The notes beneath the pieces were generated by a model that had not been told where the DNA came from, did no database searches, and worked only from the letters and a program-made list of their open reading frames with translations. Positions 46,823 to 55,800 of a DNA stretch of 64,000 nt are shown piece by piece. Made by a program: the position numbers and the translations under genes. The DNA comes from Silurus meridionalis (lineage: Eukaryota; Chordata; Actinopteri; Siluriformes; Siluridae). The stretch spans positions 9,303,889-9,367,888 of the forward strand of contig NC_060896.1 of assembly GCF_014805685.1 (NCBI RefSeq), in the 5' to 3' direction. Every line of letters starts with the position of its first letter. The stretch's first letter is position 1.

Positions 46823-49774
46823 ATTTATTATTATTGCTTCTCTTATGTTTCCAGTTCAGGAGTAGTGCGCAGTCTGTGGGCACAGCTACGCAAAGATGAG
46901 CCCCGTCTCCTGTCTAATTTTGAGCAGTTTCTTGCAAGGGTTACTTATCAAATTAAAGAAGCTAACCAGGAAAAGAGCGAAATGGAAACTGCTTTGAAAA
47001 GGTCAGTTATTCATCAAATAATGGTCATAATATTGCTGAATTAGTTTGTGGCTGGGGCGTTCCTTTATTATCTCTGCCATTAAATGGCAGGATACTCAGT
47101 ATTAGCTTTTTGTATAAAAAACTGCAAAAAGCAAGTGGTGCTCAACAAGTTCATAGTTTAAATATACTTTTGTGTCCCAAGTTTCTAATCCTCTAACAGT
47201 TGTTCTATGTGTTACCTAACAGCATGCAGTACTTGTGTCTCTGGCTGCTAACCCACAGAGACAATAACAGCTTTGCTTTGAGTCCACAAACCCAATTCCA
47301 AATCATTTTTTATATAATTAAATATCAATTAATTTCAAGAGCTCTGAAAGCTGATATGTCCTGTACAGGAAAGCAGCTTCCCATGATGATGAAATCCAGC
47401 GTCTCTATGAGGAGATGGAGCAGCAGATCAAAAATGAGAAGGACAGGATTCTTTTACAGGTAATGTTCTATTGTAGTGCTTTGTTTAAGTTTAGTGAATG
47501 CCAACAATGTACGCTTTTATGCATTTTAAACATGCTATTTATCAATATTCCTACAGGATTTATATTTATAATTATTTTCCTTAAACACCACACCATATTA
47601 CGTACTTTAATGTAAATTGTCCTGTAGGATTCCGAAAGGTTTTTAACGCGCAGTCAAGATCTTGAGTGCCAGCTTTCCAGCAAAGAGCGGGAACTTGAAC
47701 TGCTTTCAAACAAACAGAAAAGGGTGAGTGACTATTGATTTAAATTCATATATGTCTAATATGTGTGTGTGGATATAATGTACAGTGTGTGGTTCAGTCT
47801 TCTGTAATGAATAAAGAGATCCGTGTTTATTTGAAACAGGTGTATCTTAGTGAAGGAAATCTATTGCTACAAAAGCCTAACAGTGCTCACGTAATAATGG
47901 GAACAGACAAATAGCTCACTCTCCTTAGCACCGTAAATAAAAGACAGCACATGTCTAAAGCTCTAGCCCTTTCTCTTTAAATGGCCTATTAATTAATCGT
48001 TCAAGTAATCAAAACAACAGTGGAGGTCCAATGTTTTGTTTTTCAGAGCATAAACCATGAATGCTGTTTAATCATGGTGCAGTACGTCTCTGCTTCTGAG
48101 ATAGTTCATACAGTGAGACAGTTTTTCAAGCTCTATTTTTGGCATTGTGCATTGCTCGGCCTCATCCTACCCCCTTTCTTATCAAACATGTCTTTGCACA
48201 TGATCTTTCAGTGCTGGCATCTCTATTGTGACAGCACTCAAAATACTGTCTCTATAGTCAAGTGATAAGTGCATGAAGTGTTTTGTTAGGGTGGTTACAG
48301 TGAGATGTTTCACCTTATTACAAATAATGTATCTAAATACATAGACTTTAGATAAGAAAAGTACATTACAGTGGTACCTTGACCTGCGAGTGCATGAATG
48401 TACAAGTTTTCCGAGGTACGAGCGGTCACTCTGCCGATTTTTTGCTTTGGTATGCGAGCTCGAAACTCCGCTGCTAGATGGCGAGGTGAAGCCAGAAAGC
48501 GAAGATTGTGACGAAAATTAAGATAAGCAAAGAAGAAAAAGTAAAAAATTAAAAGTTTAGGGATACGTAGTGTACAGGAGTGATAGTAAAAAACGAGTTT
48601 TCCCTCCTCCTCCTCCGCCTATCGCCTCTACGGGTAATTAGTAATTAGTTTACAATAAAAATGTGCATTTTACTGCTGAAATTGCATATAAGAATATCTG
48701 AAAACTAAACCTATTTGGTGCATATTAGATCAAAATGCAGACACAAATAATCAAATAACTCTAAAATAAAAGTAAACGCACTGTACACTGTTTTCTTTAT
48801 GTTTTAGTTTTAAATGATCCCATACTTTGAAAACTCTGTCATTTTCTTTGGCCTGAATCATATGGAATCCCGTTTTCGACACATCAAAATTTTAGTTTTG
48901 CCCAATTCCAACTTTATTTCTCGTCAACATCCAACATTTCTGGTGCATCCACCGATAACCATGTTGTCAGCCTGAAGTTTGAAGCTGTTGGTGTATAAAC
49001 AAGGCCTCCTCTGCTTCATCTTGTTCTCGAAGGCTGATCGTTAGACAGAGTAGTTTGATGCCATGCAGTTCTATTGATTGTAGCCTATTTTATTTGTAAT
49101 GTGTAAAGTATTCTGGCACTACAGAGGGGGTGACGCTGGCTGATTGGCTAAAAAAAAAGGAATCCTGGAATTAGGCAAATTTTTTTTTTTTTTTTTTTAT
49201 GTGGCAGAAACAGGCTTCCATATGTATGTTCTCCTCACCCTTCGCTGTTTTCTATTTAAGAAAAAATTATTCACATTTGTGTAAGTTTTAAAAAATAAAA
49301 TGTATTTGATCTCAAAACTGCATGCCACAATATTTTATATGAATTTTTTGATAAAAAAAAAACTGTTAACATCTATTTAACTTGTAGCACAAAAACTACG
49401 TACAAGGAAACACCTGATAGCTGATTTATTTTTTGGCTAGTTGTAAAATTGTGACCGTATATTTTAGTTTGAGAAAACAATGCAGAAATGGTTAAAGCAA
49501 AAAAACGAGTGTTTTTAATTGACCATCTCAGGCTCTGTTTGTGGAAACATGTACCGGTACTAAAAAGCTGTGGTACTGAAGAGAGAAGTTTACATGAATA
49601 GAATATAAAGGCGCTCAATATGTAATGCATTAAGAAGTGAAAAAGCTCCCTGTAATAGTTTCAGGAAGAGACTGCTATGATTTTCTACAGGATACAAAAT
49701 ATTAATTAAAATTGTATCAGGTATTTAAAAGATGCCAATAATTTTTAAGCCTAACCTGCATCGACTTAATGAGC

Positions 49775-49845
<71 letters not shown>

Positions 49846-52800
49846 AGTTAGAGCAGCAGTGTCGTGAGCTGCACAGCGAGCAGAGGGAGACTGCAGTAGA
49901 GAATGTGAAGCTGAAGCAGTATAATGAGGAGCTCTCTCACGAGCTGGAGCTCACAACTCAGGAGTTGAATTTGGCACAGGAGCAACTGGGTCTGCTACAG
50001 GAACAAGCCTCTAATCTACAGGAAGAGCGAGAGCTGTGAGAACTCAGTGACACTATACACCCTGTGCACATCTTTTCTAACTGTGTACTTTTGCTCACAG
50101 TCATGTGAATTTCACTGGATGTACTTACAGCAGAAAGTTGCCCACCATTACATGAGCATGTGTGTGGCTTTTCCTTTTCCTTTTTTTCCTTTTTTTTTGG
50201 TTCCCAGTCGCTTAATGCTGTTTTCTTATTTTCAGAGAGATGTATAGAGTTACAGAGGGTTTGCAAAGAGAAAGAGCAAGTCTGCTTAAGCAACTAGATT
50301 TACTAAGGCAAGAATACTACTACAAATCCTGTGTCATGCTGAACATCTAATAAAAATAAAATTGCTGTATTTAAATATTTCCTTTTTGCGAAATAAACTG
50401 AAGTAGCTGTGTTTAAATATATTTTCTTTTAGGGAAATGAACAAACATTTACGAGACGAGCAGGACATCAAGTGCCATCAAGTAAGTCATTGGGTGTTAT
50501 AGACATTGTTTTGATGTACAAAAAAGCAGGATGATTATAGAATTATGTTTGGTCCTCTAGAAACCAAAGACCACATCTGTAAAAGCATCAAAGATACAGA
50601 TATCTGGACACACAGAAAGAAAACAATCATTCAAGAGGTATGTGTTTTTTTGTTTTTGTTTTTTAATGAAGTACATTTCAGTTGCAAAAATATATGTAAT
50701 CCAACATTTGTCTAGAAACATGAAAAAGTAATTTGTAACATCTTGTACGATTTAGCGATGATGAAGAAGACATACTGCCACATTTTAAGAGGAAGAGTGC
50801 AGTCGGTATAAAAGGGCACAATCTGGCACTAAGGCAGCAGGATCAAGTAGAGGGTTCGCATTCTCCTCTACAGAGGATTATCTCCATCGAGGAAGACCCC
50901 CTCCCCCAGCTCCTGCAAAAGGAGTACCAGGCCGAGCTCAGGAACTGGAGTGAGGAAGAGGAGGACCTGGAAGAGGACACTGACCTCCAGATGACCAGTA
51001 TCTACCCTTCTGCCAGCACGCCGATCTCACAGTGTCCTCCACCAGAGAGAAGGCATACACACACTCCTACGTCACCCAGAGGGCAACCAGTGGGCAAAGA
51101 GACTGTCCATTCGGTGAGAAACAATTTCACCTATAGTTATATAGCATTTAGTAGTAGGAATATTAGTAGTAGCAGATCCCCCGCTGTTACAGGGACATAC
51201 TTGGTCATGCATCACATAACTTTAACTAAACCATAACACTTTCCCATAATAATTTTACATTGTGCATTTAATCAACTGACAAGACATGCATGACATGACA
51301 TTAATAATTAAAAATACCTCTACATCGTGTACATTAGGAAGCTGCACCACTGTATCATTCATGTTGCACTTTTACTGCTTCCATTTGAAAATGCAGGTAG
51401 TTCCGCCTCACGATGATGATGCGTTTCAATGACCTCATCGTAACTCGAAAATATTGCCGAGACATGAACTATCCATCCGGGAATCTTAAAGAATGCTGAT
51501 CAGTATTGAGTGATATATATATAATTTAACAAAACAGAGGAATTTACAGTGCCGTAACTTTGTGACAGCGGGCGTGAGTGGAGGGCGGAGCCAGATGAAA
51601 GGAGCAGTAAGAAGCATATGTGTAGCTGATGAGACTAATCAGTGTGCTCTGTTTCAATGTCCCATGTCGCCGATAAATACTGTAGGAGAGAGACGAGCTA
51701 AAATTGGGCTTTAAAACACCAAAAACGGTCAAAGAAAATACGAGCTTCTAACCGCAAGACAACTGAATTTTCGACCACCATACATCCCGGCAGCATCCCA
51801 ACGTATCATACCGCATATACTCCGCTTCGTTTGCTTGCAATGCGAAACTTCAAATATTTTTACAATTTTGTCGTATCGCTATCATCATTGCAAGATTAAA
51901 AAAAAAATAAGTCTAAGCATCGTAACCTGGGGACTACCTGTAATTTTACTATTTTCATACCACTAATTTAAAAAAAATAGTTATGCTACCAACTTACTTA
52001 CGTGTTTTATGCCCTTACTCATTGTCAGATTGGGTAAAAAGTATTATTTTGTACACGTGAACACTATGGAAGCACAGTCTGCAGTGTTGGTTAAGACAAC
52101 CCACTGATCAACAGGTGTAGTGTTTTCCAGTGTTTCTCACACACTCTATACATTCTCGCCAAGTCCTGACATTCAATCATATTGTTTCCTTTCAGAGAAG
52201 GGCCTTTGGTAATATGAGCTTTTGCAATAATAAAGGGTACACAAAGATCTACTTGGAAGCCTGGAATGTCTCAAATATCTTGTAGGATTGGATTTTAGCG
52301 AACTGATTTTTGAATCTCCTTTATTAAAAAGAATGTCATTTAGTTCATTTTGTTACTTTAATCAGAAATAATATAAGATGCTACATTTTGAAGGAGCAGA
52401 TCCCCCAAGATTTCTACATACACAAACTTTGACTGTAGTTGAATCTAATGAAAATATGACAATGCAGCTAAGGACAAATTAGGCTAAAGAGAATGAGTTC
52501 TTTTGTCCCATGACTCCCATAATTATTGTAACAATAATGGCAGGATTCAGACCAAAAAAACCTGATCTATTGCATTGTGTAGCGTCTATGGCGTCTATTA
52601 CAGGAAGTAAGTAAGTATTTCATGTCTGTAGCACCTTTCTAGCGCAATGTTCACAAAGTGCTTTACATCCCAGATAAAAAAAGAACAATTTAGAAACACA
52701 CAAAACCTACATAGCAAATGATTTATAAGAAAGCAATTTTAAACAGGTTCATTTTTAACAGCTTTTCAAAAGTGTCCACCGAATCCACAGATCTGAGATT

Positions 52801-55800
52801 CAAGGGAAAAGCATTTCCCAACTTAGAAACAGCTACCTCAAGGCACAGTCACCTTTTGTCTTTAATCTGGAACAAGATCTGTTTGGAGGAAGGATCTCAG
52901 ATTCCTGCTGGAATTAAAAGGTTCATTTACTTACTTTAATTATAAACTCATTTACTGAGTATGCAATGCTCTAAAGACACTAAGACAAGAATTTTAAATT
53001 GAATTCTAAATTTGACTGGAAGCCATTTTAAAGTGATTAAAATTGGTGTTACATGAGATCTCTTTGATAACTTGGTTGATTTTGGACCACTTGTAATTGT
53101 TCCAGGGATACTGGAACAAATGTACTTAGAACAAATGACTTGGACCAGAGGACTCCTTAGATTAACTACTCTATTCAGTTTCCTGTATGCACGTCCAGCA
53201 GAAAATTAAATCGATCTTTAAAGACTTATTCAAAATGAACAAATAGTTTATGAATGACCCATCGCTAAGTGACACGCCTTAAAGTCTCTAGGCAGTATAG
53301 ATTAGAACATCTGAGAGGCAGGGTTTGGCAAAGTTACATAAAAAAAATATATATTATTTTTTAAATACCTTAACTTTAAGTGTATCAAAATACAGCAGCC
53401 ACACTATGTATCAAAATAATCTACTGTATATTTATATATTTTTTTTTAAACTAAAAAATACTTTTACAAAGGAGCATGACATTTCTTCATAAACCTTCCG
53501 TTAACTGGCCTGTTTGATCTTCACCATTACACTGACTCGGTTGATTAGGCATACAGTGTTTGATAGCAACAGTTTTTCTCTGGTCGAGACACGCAGTAAA
53601 TCTGATGTATGCAACAGATCAAATATTCACTTGCACATCCCTGTGATCTCCCAGATGAAGGTTGGTTTGAAAGTATCCAGTAGTTTATTGTTTAACAGTT
53701 TGCGAATGACTCATAAATGCATCCTAATTTTGTTACTTGGTGTTTGGTAATGAAGGGCTACTTTGCATCAGCAACACTCACAAATCATTCATAAGAAAAC
53801 AACTGATGGCACCTGTATTCATAATTTCTAACTAATTCATAATTTGATTGTTAGTCATAAATATAATAATATATAATGTGTCAGGCAGTCATTCATGCAA
53901 TAGTATGCAAAATCATGATGCTACTTAACAGCCACTTTAATTAGAGTACAATATACAGCAATCAAATATTTATTTATCAATCATTAGACACCTATTTGGA
54001 AGGTGGCAGCCTGCACGTTTCTTACCTTCACCACTTTCTTTCATACGGATCAATTTTCTGTTCTAATCTCAACAAGTCTGGGCAAACTTGTAGGAGTAGG
54101 AACCAATATGATGTCATCATGTAGACGTCTTACAAAGTATTTTGCAGTATTTCAAAACCACAAAAATAAAAAACACTAAAGTATTTCGATACAAAGGATG
54201 AAGCAATTTTCATCAACCCTATATTTGATATACATATGTAAAAATATACAAGATCATCTTTTTTTTTTTTAACTAATATGTGTTTGTGTATGTAGTAACA
54301 GCACACCTCTCTTCAGGCTATTTCTTAGTTTTTTACATTTGCCAAATAAATACTAAAACAAGACTGGACACTTGTAGGAAAATGATCTACGATGATCCGG
54401 GAGTTACACCAAAATATATAATTTTCAAATAACAGCATGTTCATCAGTGTTTACTTCCTCTTTCCTCCAGTGCAGTAGGGTAAAGCTGGCCATTTCTATT
54501 TCAAAATTAAAGATTGACATATCATGCATTCTATCAGTTTAATAGTTTTATTGCAGTTTTGTATACAGTAAATGTTGTGGAAAGTTTATTTCTGTTTAAC
54601 AGTTGTTCCCTCACTTGCCTCCCTTGTCACATTACCAAGAAACCACAAAACCTTGTGAATGCTTTCCTGTTGCAGAAAATGTAAAGTTACAGCTCATTCT
54701 CTCTCTGTTACAAAGCGCTGAGTCTGAAGAAAAACTTCCCCATATTAACCGTTACAGTTTTAAAAACTTTTGTCATGTAGAGATCCAATCTACAAATTTC
54801 TTTGTTAGTTGTTACTCCACAACCACCACCATATAAGAACGAGTGCATTAATATAACTCCATTTTTTGAAAGTTAATACCACCTCCTGACCAATCAAATT
54901 TGAGAATTCAGTAAGTGCTGTATTATAACCTGCATTGAAAGTAGCAGTTGTGTGCTCTTATTTAGGAGGAAGGAGCGAGCCCAGGACCAGACCGTCTGTT
55001 TAAGGTTGTTTTGGTGGGAAACTCCAGCGTCGGCAAGACTTCTCTACTGCGCCGTTTCTGTGATGACTGTTTCTACCCCGGATCCTCTGCAACTGTTGGT
55101 TGGTTCCCCCAGTAATGGTTTTCTCATCAGCTCTGTGTGCTCTGTGTTCTGTGGGTGAACACTAAACATGTTCTTTCTCGTGTGTGTGTGTGTGTAGGGG
55201 TTTTTAGTGTAGATATTTTCTAAGGTAGTGTGTTTCTAACAAAGTGACATACAGAGACCTCAGTTGCACTTCAGATTTTTTTTTTTTTTTTACATTGGAT
55301 ATAAATGTCAGTGCAGATGCTTATTTCCTGTTACAGTACATCAATATAGGTGTCTCTCCCAACATCAGATCAATCATCTCTGCCCTTTACTCACATGCTA
55401 CACACTTCTCTTGCTCATTGATCTGTTACGAATTCACAGGGAGACAGAAAGCTTCAAAGAGTAAAGAGAATGAAAAAGTAATGAAGCACATTTGAACAAA
55501 GCTTTAAACAATGCACATGTATAAAATTCATTACTCTCTCATTCTTCCTAGGTATTGACTACAGTGTAAAAACGCTTATAGTGGACAACAGCCAGGTAGC
55601 ACTGCAGATGTGGGATACAGCTGGCCAGGAAAGGTAAATTCATTACTCTTCTTTTTTCAAGTAACTGTTGTTTATTTTACTACAGTAGGGTTTTATACTG
55701 CTTATACCACAGCGAATTTCTGTGAATTCACAAGAAACGTTTTTCCGTTTATAGTTTTATTTATTGCAGCTGAACATCCATGAGAAAGATTATCCCTGTT

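Larger units (their letters stand above)
51114..54965 (+). other. cracr2a intron 11
   Basis: A 3.85-kb intron between linker and GTPase exons. It holds a MITE (51394-51940), an L2-like LINE relic (52608-53260) and a MITE fragment (54850-54930). No extra exon was recognised. Confidence 0.8.
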
